Source: Trametopsis cervina (taxonomy: Eukaryota; Basidiomycota; Agaricomycetes; Polyporales; Irpicaceae). From it: 64,000 nt of DNA. Position 1 is the first letter of the stretch. Every line of letters starts with the position of its first letter. Where the stretch lies: assembly GCA_022385755.1 (NCBI GenBank), contig MU278368.1, positions 144,224-208,223 of the forward strand. Direction: 5' to 3'. Under the pieces are notes generated by a model, which was given only the letters and a program-made list of their open reading frames with translations, searched no databases and was not told where the DNA came from. This document shows positions 12,145 to 24,732 of this stretch, piece after piece. Both the position numbers and the translations under genes were made by a program.

Positions 12145-15100
12145 TTAGTTCCTGATAGGCTTGCCGTCGATGTCGAAGCCCGTTCTATCCTCGTAGATTT
12201 TGACGTCGATCGTGTCCAAGCTGAGGAAACGCCAGACGCGTACATGCTTCCTCTGTCCATACCGTCTAACACGTCCGATAGCCTGTGTCTCACAGGAGAC
12301 GTACTGCTCCTGGCTGGTGGCGAGGAGAGGCGAAAGGAAGATGGCGTGGTTGGCACCAGTCAGGTTAGCACCACTCGCACTCTCGTCCATGACGTTGAGG
12401 AGGAGGACGCGCTCGGATTCATCGTTCTGGTACTTGAGGAGATTATTGGACTTGACAGACGCAGAGCCCTTGATCTCCAGGAACTTGATGCGGTGTGCTT
12501 CGAGAGCTTCGGCAACCTTCTTCATAAGGTCCGGGAACTGCACGAATATCAAGACACGCTCATCGGCGGGGATACGTTTTCTGGAATCATACGAAGTCAG
12601 AAACGCTTCTCAGAAGATGTTCAGAACATACTTAATCAAGTGAACGACTTCTTCCAGCTTCTTGCCATAATGCTTGCCCTTGCCGTCCCGCTCATCGTCA
12701 ACGCCGAGTGTCGAAGCCTTGACGACGTTCCACGATTTCGGATTGGACTTGCAGGAATCGAAAATACACTTCTCGCTGAGCGCAGCCTCCCTCACGCAAC
12801 TTTCACATCCCATGTGGCCGCAGGTCGAGACGATCGCAATGTCGTCGATTGGGAGAGCCTTCTTCTCGCAGCCCGCGCAAGAGACGACGGGATGAGCGTT
12901 TTCCGATTTCTGCAGATCACGTACGGCTCTGAAGTACCGCAGCGAACGAGTCCGGCCCACAAGCTCCTTCGCGATCCTACGGATCTCGTGTGTCAATTCG
13001 CGGTGTTCCCACATGGCGACGCGCTGTTTCTCCGTGAAAGTAGGTGCAGCGCCTTTGCCCCTGGGCTTGGCCGTGCCGACGGGAACTTTTGCTTCCTGCA
13101 GAAGACTCACGATGAGCTGCGTCGCATCCTCGTCTCCGGCACCAGCGGCTTCCGTACGCATCTGCCGAGCGTGCTCCTGGAAAAGAGATTCATCGACTGC
13201 AATCTTCCCAATCTCTTTCTCCTGTTGTACGGCCTTCTTGAGTAGCCGGATATACTCTGCCTTGCAGTTCTCGAGCTGAGCTTCGCGCTCGGCGACGATA
13301 ATTTCACAGGCTTTCATGGCATTTTCCTTCTTCGTCTCAAGATCAAAATGAGCACAACGCTTAAGCAGAGCCTCTTCTGCGGAGCTGAGGAGAACGATGA
13401 GCGCTGTGAGATGAAATATCAAGAGAGTTCCACGTACGCGCTGTCACCTAGAGCTTGCGCCACTCGTTTCTCGCGATCGCTTTCGCTCTTCTTTCCACGC
13501 TTGACAGTCATCTCGAGCGCCTGAAGGTGATGCTCGAGCTCCAGGTAGATAGCCCTCTCCGCCGCGGGAAGTGTGATCTTCTCGACGATGTGCGTACACG
13601 GGATTTCGTCAATCTCAGCAATATTCTAGGGAATTACCGCTCAGCAAATCACCAAACACCCGAAGACTGTACGACGCACCTGCCGGACGAACTGGTTTAG
13701 GAAAGTCTGGCCGAGCTCGTGACGGTGTGCATGCCACTCGAAACTGTGGACCTCTCGGAAGCTATGGAACTTCTCTACATCTGCACACAAATGAGTAAGA
13801 ATCGAGAAATTAGAGCCAGCTACATACCAGTCTGCTCGCGTTTACGCTTCTTCGCCGACTCGCCTTCACCATCGTCGTTCACGCCAAGATGAATGTTGAG
13901 GAAGGCCGAGATGGTCTTCAAGGAGCCGAAGTCAGCTGTAGGCGGAGTTCCAGAAAGCACCCAGTGACGCTCCGCTGTGAGACGAGTGATCATGGAAAGC
14001 GTTCGGCCCTCGAGGTAAGTGTACTCGTCGACCACCTTCCTTGCGAAGTGGAACATCTCCAGCGGCGGGGCTTTCATCTGCTCCCAGTCCCTCTTGATCG
14101 CCGTCGACCCAAGCTTCCAGGGGTCTGATTCGCCACGACGAGGCTTACGAGGTTTCTTAGCTGGCCGCTTCGTGTCCTCGTCCTCGATGTCACTTGAATC
14201 TGAGGTGCGTCGCTTCTTTGCGGTCTTTGCGCCCTTCCCTTTGCCCTTGCCCTTCTTGGGTTCGTCAATATCCATGCCGTCAGTCAATTCTGATTCCGAC
14301 ACCCCGCTACTCGCCGAGAGCTTTCCTTTAACTGAGGTCTTCCCCTTCCCCTTAGCAGAAGCTCGGCCTTTTGGTTTGGCGACCTCTTCGTCGGAATCCT
14401 GCACGTAGTCAACCTCCATCTCGTCCTGATCTGATGAGACTTCGTAGTCGGAGGATGCGAGCTTCTTCGACTTCACAGACCGCGCTGCTTTCTTGGAGGG
14501 TGCGGGCTCATCCTCGTCGTCTGATGGTAGGACAAGCTTGCGCTTAGGGCGTATGGGCTTCTTGACAGGAGCATCAGAATCATCGGGCGTAGTAGCCCTC
14601 GTAGAGGGAGAGCTGGGGGCGGAAGAATCGGCGGCCTTCTTCGATAGCGGCGGGACAACAACCTCCATCTGCAAGCCGTTACGCACTGTGGCCTTGCGGC
14701 TAGCGGCAGTCTCTGTAGCCTCTGGTTTGCGCCCCTTCGCGCTTGTCTCGACTTCCATAGCCTTGTCGCGGTAGGACTTCCCTTTCAGACGCTTTGACTG
14801 AACGGTAAGTTGATCTTCGTCTTGACCTATCGTAACAACTCATCAGTTTTTAGCACCGGCCAATACGGAAGATGTCATACCTTTCTTCAGAGTCTCCCTG
14901 ATTTTCGCCAAGACTCGTTCAGGCCCTTTCGCTTTGCGTAGAAGGTCGACCTGCTTCTTGAGGGCCCCGAGGGTTACATCCAGACGGGCGTCGAAGTAAC
15001 GACCGTCCTGCTTTTCGGGCAAACCACCGCCAGCGGAGAAGTCCGCCAGATTTTCCAGGTAGACCGTACTGCGGAAGAGGTTGGACGCAACGATAACGAT

Positions 15101-18100
15101 ATCGGCGTTAGAAATATCTTCGACTGTGACTGAGTTGAGGTTCGAAGCAGTGGCGATGTTGACAATTTTGAAGCGTTTGCCAGCGAACTTGCGGCATTCA
15201 GACTCCCACTGGCCAGTAAGATGGGGCGGAACGATCACAATGGTGGCCTTTACTGAAATCTTGCCGGGCAAAGGCGAATCCTCCAGCTTTGAGAAATCGC
15301 GCTGGACGTCCTTGGCAGCGCAGTCGATGAGACCCAGCGTGATGGCGGTTTTGCCGTATCCGACCTCGTCGGCGAGGACACCGCCCCGAACGCGGTTCGG
15401 CCTCTGAGCACGGCCTTCTACGCGCCAGCCGAGAGGGTGAAGAATGGCCTCTGAGATTTCCTCCTCCATGAACGGAGGCGCATCTGGAGACTCCTGGGCC
15501 AGCATCCAAGTCAGCGAGCGTAGTTGCTCAGGTCGGAGAGGGGTCTTGAAAGACGGGGGCTGAGTGTGCGACGGATCGTGGCGATTGCTGAGTATCGCGA
15601 ACTTGGGGAGATTGAGGGCGGCAGCAGGCGAAAAGTTGCTGTTAAGTCGCCACGCCACGCTTGCCGGCTCCGTTCGTCCTGCGGTCGGCAGCCTCGACAG
15701 CGCACGGTGCATCAGAGAGGAAATGTTGATGCCGATGCGGACGTGCCCGTTGCCAGCCTTGTCGAGTTTGAGTTGGGTGACAAAAGGTGCAGGCCTCCGC
15801 TTCAAGGCGCGCTCGTAGGCCCCAGCCTGAGCAGTATCTTCGACAGCGACTATCCTCTTCTTGTCGTTCCTCGCCCATTTGATACCAGGAGGTGCTGGAG
15901 CACACCGGTCGCAGTCCCCGTGCGGACCATGGGAGTGAACTTCCTGCCACTCTGCGAAGTGGTTGTCGCTTCGTACGCGCTCCGTAAGCCAGGCCAGTGA
16001 CTTGAATGTCCCTCGTTCGTGCACCTTGTCGACCTCTTTCCATGAGTCGATGGGCCATTCGTCGCCTGCGTGACCAGGGAGAGGAATACTGCAAGTAAGC
16101 ACCGCAGTCGCGCTCCGACAAGCGTCGCTCGAGACATCGACCTTCAGTGTCCCGGAAGGAACTGAGAAGACTGCGTTGCGGTTGGGAGCGGGCTGGCAGA
16201 ACGTGAGATTTGACTTATAGGGACAGTGAAGTCAATAACGTACCAGAATGCCGACTTCTGAGGACTTGACCCATTTGCACGGTGTGTGGCAAACAACTTT
16301 CTGAGCACCCTTCTTACTGGATTGCCTCCATTCCGGATCGAGCGTACAGATGATAGGCCTGGGCTCACCATACTCACATCGCTTCCTTGTAATTGAGAGC
16401 ACGAAGGCGTCTTCCTCCGGTTTCCCAGTGCGGGTTGGGTCGAGGAATAGGAAGACAGAAGGAAGATCTAGCTCGTGTTCTTCCGGGATTTTGCGGTGCA
16501 GAGACGCGTTCGCCATACCGCATTTATCGTAGAGGGCGTAGGTACCAGATATGTCACGCTCCAGCTTGTCAAGGTCGTCTTCGGCTACGGTTATGTTAAG
16601 CTTCGAATGTACCTTCTTGTCTTTAAAGCCTTCGCCTGTAAGCCCAAGTTCCGCCTCCCATGCCGGGACGAGCTCTGTGCCTTCGATAGTAAGTGTAGCG
16701 GTCTGCTTCGATGGAAGAGCAAACTCCCAATGTCCTTCCAGCAAACCGCCCTCACAGATGAAACGTCCAGCCGGGCAGGACTCGAGCAAGGCGCGGAGTT
16801 CGGAACTTGCGGGCTCGCTGTCCTCGGGCTTGGCAAAGAACCGCCATTCAGGCCGCTGTGGGTGGAGGACGAGCTCAAACCGAGCAGATGGAGACTCGTA
16901 GACAACCGACCAGATCTCTTGACGCTTCGACTCCGCAAAGTGCAACTCCTCGGCCGCAGCACGCAAGACGGCAGCGCACCACTGCTTCCAGAGGCCAGAT
17001 GGAATTTGGGCGCCGGATTCCTCCCGTAGTTTGTCCAACAGCTTCTGCGTGACGCTGGAGAGGACAAGAGCCATCGGCAGAGAGGCCTTCAGTTCTCGTT
17101 CGAAGTCGGAAGGGGGTAGCCTAGGGTGAGCAACTAGGTCGATAGGTTCGAAGTTGTGCTTGGGACGTCCGCCACACTTGATGCACGAGGTCGCGCCACA
17201 GTCAGCGCATCGTTGTAGCTGCCGAGTGGTCATATCCTTGCGACCCTCACACTCGCAGAGGCGAATACTCTTCGTCGCATCAGCCAGCAGCTCCGCCATG
17301 GAGCGAGCAGCATTCGCAGCAGCAAGATCAAGAGGCTTCTCGACGAGTCGGTCTTCACCGGAGATGTGGTCCTCAAGGGAATCGCCGATATCGAGCTTGT
17401 CAATGTTCATCAGCACATCCTGAACCTCGTCCTCGTCCTCCAACGAGGGAGCCGCACGCTTCTGCTCGTATGTGGCAGTGTCACTACCGTCCTTCAACAG
17501 CTTCCTTCCAGAAACCAGAGCGGCCAAAATACAAGCCCCGACCACCGTCGTCGACATGGCGTTCCCCGCAAGGTCGGCTAGTTGATCTTCGCTCTCGCGT
17601 GTAAGAAGGAGCTCGTCGACGGGAAGACCTTGCATAGAGAGCGCCTCGAGGCCGACCATAGGACCACCACGATTCGTAAGGTAGGGGATCATGGACGGAG
17701 TCAGACAAGGGCAAATACCGGGTCTACTGGACCCGATAGTCCTGTCGACGTTTTGCGAAAGATTCCAGACGAAACTACAGTAATATTAGATATCAGTATC
17801 TTAACGGCCAGGGATATTGCAACTGACGTCTTGTACGATGGGTCCACTCCTTCTTTCGCAGAACGCAGAAGCGAAATGTCCATCAAATCCCAGACACGTT
17901 CAACCTGCCCAATGCCCCAATCGTTCCAAGCAAAATCAGGCAGCTTGCAGAAGCCACCTACGGCGGAAGGTTAGATGTATATGAGATGCATCCATCGCGT
18001 GATACGTACCGTTATCCCAGCCAGTCAGAGGCCTCCTCTCTCCAAGCTCCTCCTCCAACCGAGCCCGCTGGTGCCGGGACTCGCAACGACCCCAATCCAT

Positions 18101-19270
18101 ACGCCCAGTCCGGCGATCCAAACCATTAAAACTCTCCTTCACCAGCCTCTCTCTCGCTTGGTGGATGCGTGGGTCGTCAGAAGGTAAGAGGAAAGCATCG
18201 AGCGTAGACGAAGCGGGCCTCTTGAGATCCATCACCATATCCAGCCACTTCGAGGGGATATCCGAGTTCTTCATGTTGACAGCCAGAAGGTAGACACGCG
18301 TTCGTGTGTGAGGAATGTAGTAGTTCTTCGTGTCGACTCGTGACCACTTCGCCGCGTATCCTTTCTGGTGGAAGTACTCGACGACCTTGTTCCACGGAGC
18401 ACTGCAAACATTCTCCAAGAGGACGAGAGGCGGACGATGCTTGTCCACCCAGTCGAGCATACCACGGAATGTCCGTCCGGACTCTCCATGACCGTCGATA
18501 TCCTGCTTCTCGTTGTTCAAGTTGGAGTAGTCGACGCATGATGTACCGGCTATGAGTAAGTCGACGTCACCAGGGACGGGAGCGAGGGAGCCGTACGCGG
18601 TGTGTGCGTGCGCATTGCCAAGCTCACACACGTCTCGGAAGAGGAGAGGCGGACTGAAGTTCCGCTCGATGTAGGCCTGCTTGAAGGGCTCAATCTCGCA
18701 GGAAAAGACGTGTTCGACGGGAAGATCGAGGTTCCACAGCTGCTTGATAGCGCGCCGTGATTCCTCTAACGCGAGAAGAGGAGACTCGGTACCAGAACAC
18801 ATGGTGGCTACACGAAGCTTGCGGCCTTGAAGCTTGTTCACGACTTCTTTGAGTCCTGAAGTCCGAGAAATCAAGTCGTGGAAGATGGCGGGAATATCGT
18901 GTATTGGAGGGTAGCTCGACGTGTCAACAGCTACGGCTTTGGTTCTCCTAACCGACGCAGCCGCCTTCTTCGTGACCTTTTCCTCTACCTCCTCCTCCAT
19001 CTCCACGTCTGACGCGTCTTCTTCCTCCGCATCCTCTTCCTCGTCATCTACAACTTCCTCCTCCTCGTCATCCTCAACCTCAGCCACGTAATCCGACCCA
19101 GCGTCATCAGCCGACGCGTTGTCCTCGTCGTCCTCCATGACTTCCACCACCTTCATCTTCTTCGGCTTCGCAGCCGGCTTCTTCTCCTTTGCCTTGCTGC
19201 TACTAGCACCTCCAAAGAAGGAGGTGATTGTTTTCTGGGCCCTCCCTGGGGCGTCGGTAGATTTTGCCAT
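12145..19270 (-). CDS. DNMT5: DNMT5-type C5-cytosine methyltransferase with RING-SNF2 ATPase
   Basis: Nine exons: 19270..18010, 17957..17828, 17774..16244, 16192..14881, 14826..13828, 13780..13680, 13625..13438, 13384..12632, 12580..12145; 2236 aa. Domain order: a PIP-box-like QKTITSFF (residues 12-19); acidic region (about 45-98); C5-methyltransferase with motif I around ATMCSGTESP, catalytic Cys245 in GTSCVDYS, ENV (286-288), TRTR (322-325) and the GNAMSTTVVG end; a Cys cluster (CECEG, CADC, CIKC); SNF2 Walker A GYGKT (about 1252) and DEYT in place of DEAH (about 1678); RING Cys (about 2010-2055) inside the SNF2 domain; helicase motif VI GRVRRYGQ. In other fungi this family maintains CG methylation in an ATP-dependent way in the nucleus. 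About 210 residues of low-complexity charged sequence (1435-1645) interrupt the ATPase. No chromodomain is visible. Confidence 0.95.
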
Positions 19271-19623
19271 CGTGCTGGCGGTACGAGAGAAACGAGAGTT
19301 GCTCTGTCACGCAGAACGCGATCAGTAATATTGCCTGTGTCACGTCCACGCTTAGTAACGTGTGACATGGCGCGCTTCGATCGAGTCACGGTATCGCGTA
19401 AGTACTTACCCATTTGTTCAAAGCTGTGTGCGCAGACGGGCTATGCGCTGCCTAGAACTTCATCATCTTCTTCGAAGATGTCCGTACGACGCACTGTTTC
19501 TTCTCATTCATTAGAGTGTCCTACTGTGTGTTCCTGTCAAGCAGAAAGAAAATCATCTATGCATTCTCAGAGCGTACATCCAACCAAAAACTCATTACAC
19601 AAGTACATAATCATAATCATGAC
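19271..19623. other. DNMT5 5' flank
   Basis: Contains the DNMT5 promoter and the 3' UTR of the upstream monooxygenase gene; no other gene seen. Confidence 0.5.
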
Positions 19624-21355
19624 CTACCACGTAAAATCGCTCCAGTCAGTTACGGATGAGTAAGCGTCAACACTTTCCCCGTGCTGCGCCTCCCATTCCG
19701 CCTGCCACAGCCGCAGTCTCTCCATCAAATCCGCCCACTGCTCCTCGGTCTCCACGCCCTTCAGCCACTCCGCCTGCGTGCCCAGCTTCTCGACGCGGCT
19801 CCATGCACGACTAAGCGTTCCCGAATCACGTCTCGTCGACCGCCTCCAATCCTCCACATACTTCTTGCCATCGTTAGGCAGCTTCCCGCGCTCCTTAAGC
19901 CGTTGCACGAGTGCGTCCTGGTAGTCCTGTCCCTCGGTGTCTCCGCCAACCATCTTGTGGCCGGTGTAGTAGGGGTCGAAGCCACGCTGCCGTCGATTCT
20001 CCTCGCGGCGGACGAGTGCGTCGAGCCCTTCTGTACGAGAGGGAAGAATGGAAGGGTCTGCGATGGCGTGCGAGATGAAGAGCGCCTGTGCACGGTCAGA
20101 GGGACAGTTAGCGATGATGACGGGCAGACCGACGAAAGCTAGAGCTGTCGACGGGTATTGCGCAGAGAGGCTAAATACGTCTTCGTATATCGGGAATATG
20201 TATCGCGAGTTCGTTGTCAGTGTCTGCGCGGACGTAGAGTTCAACTGCGTGTGGGGGTCGACGATGAGGGTAGGGGCTCGTAGACCTGATTTCGAGGGGA
20301 TACGGGAGAGGAAAGGAACGAGGAACTGATACCCGGTGGCCAGCAATATTGAGTCCACAGAAGATAAGGACGAGCCGTCGACGAAGACGACAGAGTCGTT
20401 AGTAAAGTGAGAAATCGGAGGTTTGGGTGTGGCCTTTGCACCGTCCGGGGGAGTGCTGCCTTCTTGCAGAGAGTGGTAAACCTATTTCATGTGAGCACAC
20501 GGTTTAGAAGCCCAAAGAGAGACAACGCACTGTCGCCAGAGGCCCAACCTGCAGCACCGCGTCGCGCCCGCTCGCACCCGCACCAGCCACTACTACCGTG
20601 CGGTTGACGTAGTATTCAGGCTTGCGATAGAATATAGAGTGATGGATCTCCCTCTTAGGCGTCCCCGGAGGAGTATTCGCCAGCCACCCTTCTTCCCCGT
20701 CCCAGTGTGGAACGCGTGGATAGTGGTTGTGCCCATTCGCAACGATGAGGTGGTCAAAGAAGTCGTGTTCGGTCTCGTGAGATGGCTTGTCGGTGCGGGC
20801 GACCTCGACCTCCCATTTTCCTGAGACGCGGTTTCCGTGCCAGCCCGCTGCGACGACGGTATGGTTTAACCTGATATAGGGATAGAGGTCGAAGGTCTTC
20901 GCGTAATCGACGTGATACTGGTGCACAAACTCCCATGAGGGAAACAGCGGCGTGTTCGGAGGAAAGGGAGAGCCAGGGTACGTCATGGTAGGGTGCGGCG
21001 TGTTTGTGCGCAAACGAGGATACAACGGCGTTTCGGGGAGAGTGGGAGGATGAGGAGTATTCAGGTCCGGGAGCCACACCCCTCCAACGTCGCGTCGCTG
21101 CTCGAACAGGACTATCCTCCACGTCGAGCGGACATCCTCTGGGAGATCTAACAGCGTCTTCAAGATTGCAAGGCCGCCACTACCCGAACCGACGATAGCA
21201 ATCGACTTTGTGACATTGACTTGTACATGTACTTGTCCTGGGAGCGGCGGGGATGGCACTGCACCTGAGTTGATCAGGGGTAGGAGTGCGCCTTCCAGCC
21301 ATGATATGGGCGAGGCTGAGAGGAGGGAGATAACGAAGTGTGGTATGTACACCAT
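19624..21355 (-). CDS. Flavin-containing monooxygenase-like protein
   Basis: Exons 21355..20531 and 20481..19624; 560 aa. A hydrophobic N-terminus (FVISLLSASPISWLEGALL) precedes the FAD-binding fold VGSGSGGLAIL and the ERRRDVGG-like loop (FEQRRDVGGVW). A second Rossmann motif VVVAGAGASGRDAV binds NADPH, and the ILLATGY motif after the intron is typical of FMO/YUCCA-type enzymes. These enzymes oxygenate N- or S-containing substrates; the substrate here cannot be told and no biosynthetic cluster surrounds it. The C-terminal 150 residues are charged and unlike the core. ATG 21355 was chosen because the frame upstream has no ATG. Confidence 0.85.
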
Positions 21356-23147
21356 TGGTCGCCTCGTGCTCCCTACAGTCAATGGGTTGGGTAGCGGAAG
21401 CAGGCGATGATATCAGAACAAGAATTACCGTTGGCAACGCGGGGGATGTCTTATAGACGGCGCCATCGCTGGTGTGTTATACTATGAGGAACGAGAGCGG
21501 ATCGTGTGGCATGAGTGTATAAAGTAGTGATATTGCGCAATACGAGATGGAGCGCCTGGCCTGGAAGTTGATCCTTATACTTATATCGCTCTTCGCTGCG
21601 ACCACGATTGTTACGCACAAAGTCCTGTCTTCAGCGTTGGTTAGTCAGACAAATGATCTTCGTCTGCAATACTCTGTCCCGGGGAGACTAATAGCGCTGG
21701 CTCCGCGCAGCCACTAAGTTGTACAGGACGGCAGAGAATGTACTCACGCTGCAACGGCGGACTGTAGCAACGGTGGACTGTCCGTATCGCGAGAATGGCG
21801 AGCGGATTGGCTGAGGGCGGAAGAGCAGAGTGACTGGTACATAAATTGTGGGTGGGTAGATGGGACGTGCGTCATGTGCAGAGAGAGCTGCTGGGGAGAT
21901 GAGCCGTCGGACATGGGGTTCGAAATGTATTGTTGTGTAGCTTGACCATGGAGGGGAGGCTGCGATGAGAGGATAAGACCCCCAGTGGGATTGAGCAGAG
22001 AGGGGCGAGTGCTGGGACAGTGGACGGACGCATGTGGATTGGTACCGTACTCACCGCTGCAATACACGGCGGCGACACTTGTCCCTGCACCTGACCATCA
22101 ACTTTGTTCCCATGTTCTCATTTGTATCTGACTGGTACTCAGACATGTTACCACTGTACGGGTGAGCCAGCAGGTGGCGGTATGTATGAAGCAAGAGGCG
22201 AACAACCGGACGCGACTGTCGCAAAAGGGCGCGCTGATGCCCGCGCTGATACCCGATGTGGATGTGACTGGGCCGAGAGCGCGACACTATGGCGGTAATA
22301 GTGTAACATAATTCTGGAAAACTCTCAACTCCACAAAACGCGCACATTGAATGTCACTCATGTATCTTGCAGCTACTTCGAAAATGACACAGCCTTTCCG
22401 TCCTCGCAGGATTGCGTCACCCAGGTTGGAGAGATAATATGCGAGCACTAACTGAGATTGCTCGTGGGATGCCCATTTCCTCAGAAATCAATTCTATTGT
22501 TTGACTTTCACAACACAGCGGTATGTATGTCGGCAATACTACAAGCTGAACATACCGGAAAACCCATTTGGTAAGCTTATTCTTGAACATGAAGGGGCCT
22601 GTCAGTTCGACGCGCAAAATCTGTCGTACTTTGGCCGCGGCGAAGGTAAAGTTCAATAGCGCCCAACCGCGCTGTACACGCCATGCCGACTTAACTATCT
22701 TCCATTGAGTGACACACTGCGGCGAGGGTAGAGTTCAATGTCCGACCGCACTTTACGTCAGGCCGACCTGACCATTTTAACGAACACGCCAGCTCGCGAT
22801 CTGCTCTCTGTGGCCCGCTCTTCTCCTCCGACCAATCTGGTATTTTTAACGATAATAATGCAGAAGTGAAATTATCTGCCGATCTAACTTTGGTAAGATA
22901 CGAATAGGAACTGAGAGGACGATCACGGATCCACGAAAAGGGTACGAATACAGTCGGAATCACGTTCTTTCTGGCAGGACTGTTTAGCGCTGTGAGGACG
23001 GCGGCTCCGTTGAGAAGCGGACTGTAGGGGGACAGTACAGTACACGTGCTGTAATAGGAATGAGTGGCAGTACTGTCCGTATAAAATAGCATCTGTCCAT
23101 GAATCCACCCCCCACACAGAGCATATCTCCTAACTCACCCGTGCGGC
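21356..23147. other. 1.8-kb intergenic region with degenerate repeats
   Basis: No supported gene. A 56-codon frame (21547-21717) begins with a hydrophobic helix but has no support. Two related segments, about 22630-22700 and 22707-22780, share the pattern GCGGCGA-GGTA-AGTTCAAT and then GCCGAC-T, a decayed direct repeat. The last 100 bp are the promoter of the membrane-protein gene at 23148. Confidence 0.45.
23080..23088 (+). promoter_or_regulatory. TATA box of membrane-protein copy A
   Basis: TATAAAATA preceded by CCG, 60 bp upstream of ATG 23148. The other two copies have an equivalent CGTATAA element 50-75 bp upstream. Confidence 0.6.
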
Positions 23148-23990
23148 ATGCCCACCTCATCGCGCCATGAACGCACAGACATCCGCGATGTTGAGCTCGG
23201 TCACCCGGCTGTCATCGGGACGTCGAATACAGAAGGCGTTGATAATACCCGCGGGCCTTGGGATGACGGAGCGCTCGTCACGACCCGCTCTCCACCACCG
23301 TCGATCAGACTGACTCCACACCACTTCCTCAATTTCACTATCATCTTCACCTTTGGTTGTTGGAAAGCCGTCGCCTCATATCGTGGCCAGGCTTCGCTGT
23401 CCACTACGCTCGACATGCTCGTAGGCACCATTCTCCCTCTACTGTACGTCGAACGTTGGGACACTTTACCACACCAAGCTAATCACACAACATTGCAACA
23501 GCATGTTGATGATCGGCCTGTGTGGCAGCAAGTGTCCATCCTACCTCAAGTGGTTCTTCGACTTCGACCTCTTAGATCTTCTTCGACGAGCCATGCGAGG
23601 TCAGCCCAGCGCCTCAGGGGAGTATGTCGCGTCTCCTACCCCGACCGAGTCTGTCTGGACTGATTCGGATGTGGAAGGCTCCCTCAACGTATGCTCCGTT
23701 AAAATTATTTTTGGTCGGAGACTGACCTGTTGGCCTTGTCTAACCAGGTTGCGATGCCGGCCCCCTCCCCCTACGAATTTCGTACTCCATACGTTTATCA
23801 ACCAAGAGGGGCAGAGAGTACCGACTACGAGCTCAGAGCGAGTGACATATCTTATCTTGACTACTCAGCCACTCAAGAGTATCTCTAGGTCAGCATTGGA
23901 GCACCTCGACGTCCGCGGCGTGGTATGATGCGAAGGACAGCCCCCTCATTGCAGGCCACTCTTCCCCTGCCCGCTACTGCTCTTGGCTAG
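23148..23990 (+). CDS. Unrecognised small membrane protein, family copy A
   Basis: Exons 23148..23443, 23502..23688, 23748..23837, 23889..23990; 224 aa. Not a family I can name. Two hydrophobic segments (HFLNFTIIFTFGCWKAVASY and the stretch LDMLVGTILPLL continuing over intron 1 into LMLMIGLCG) are followed by a cytosolic-looking acidic part with ESVWTDSDVEGSLN, a Tyr/Pro-rich exon 3 and an Arg/Pro-rich C-terminus (PRRPRRGMMRR). The reading frame of exon 4 is supported by two homologs (28137-28986 minus, 46145-47002 plus) that keep the same four exons; exons 3 and 4 are 90 and 102 nt in all. Intron 3 here begins GCGAGT, a GC donor, where the others have GT. If it is retained, translation stops at the TAG of the acceptor (23886-23888). 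Confidence 0.7.
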
Positions 23991-24732
23991 ATAATCCCCG
24001 CCTCACCGATCGATGCTTTCCTCTGTTGTACTTCGACGCGCATGATTTGTGCACATCACCACCTCTCTGGATACTAATATGCTGTACTTTGACTCGCTTT
24101 GTTTTGACTCGCTTTCGTTATGCTGTGTTACGTCACGTGTTCACGTGGCTCTGTCTCGTTATATAATATATACAATGTTGTGCTATGCAAACACCGCCCG
24201 CTGGACTCACTGGTTCGCCTGTCCGAAATCCTCGCTTACATACATACTTACTGCATTCGACTCGAACTCCAATGATCGGATCTCCGCGGCGGTACCGATC
24301 GCCGGGCGTCACAGGCTAAAACTCAAAATGCCAAAATACGTGGTGCCCCCGCGACAGGTGCAGTCGTCATTCCACCAACTCGTACTTGAGACACAGGGGT
24401 CATGAGAGTCTGCGGTTCAAGTGTATGTATTTCTTTGAGCAACGTCACAATCACAAATAGTGTATCTAGAAAGAAGAACGCGATAATATATCCCAAGAGC
24501 ATTATAACAGTGCACACAACGCCCCGGACGCCTGCTCCGCAGATATACTCGACACGTATGTAGGTCTGCCTAATGGCACTACGACCTCAGAGGCTCAACC
24601 TCCGCATGCTGAACAATAAAAAGATATACACCTGGATATCACTACGAAAAGAGCCTATGTCAAAGGCTGAACTCCGAATGAGCAGCAGGGCCAGAGAGAG
24701 GAAGTTGAATGCGAGAGGGTGTGGTGTGGAGC
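23991..24732. other. 3' flank of copy A with LTR-like sequence
   Basis: Downstream of the stop lies a tail related to that of copy B, then an LTR-like segment (separate entry) and about 400 bp before the 3' end of the GH16 gene. No gene seen. Confidence 0.5.
24126..24313 (+). repeat. LTR-like sequence (solo), copy A side
   Basis: Begins TGTTACGTCACGTG, contains a TATA-like run around 24160-24175 and ends GTCACA. It is homologous to 27863-27673 on the other strand. TG...CA ends, a length near 190 bp and, at the other copy, a following sequence with GTGGCGCC suggest an LTR of a retroelement with part of the internal region. No target duplication was identified. Confidence 0.5.

Noticed and set aside
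12244..13245. 333-codon plus-strand frame
   Set aside because: Exact antisense of the DNMT5 helicase/RING exons; a mirror effect of codon usage.
21547..21717. Short frame with a hydrophobic N-terminus upstream of the monooxygenase
   Set aside because: Only 56 codons, no homology recognised, no splice continuation; hydrophobicity alone is weak evidence.
24049..24405. 118-codon frame after copy A
   Set aside because: Lies across the tail and LTR-like segment; related frame after copy B follows from shared repeat DNA.
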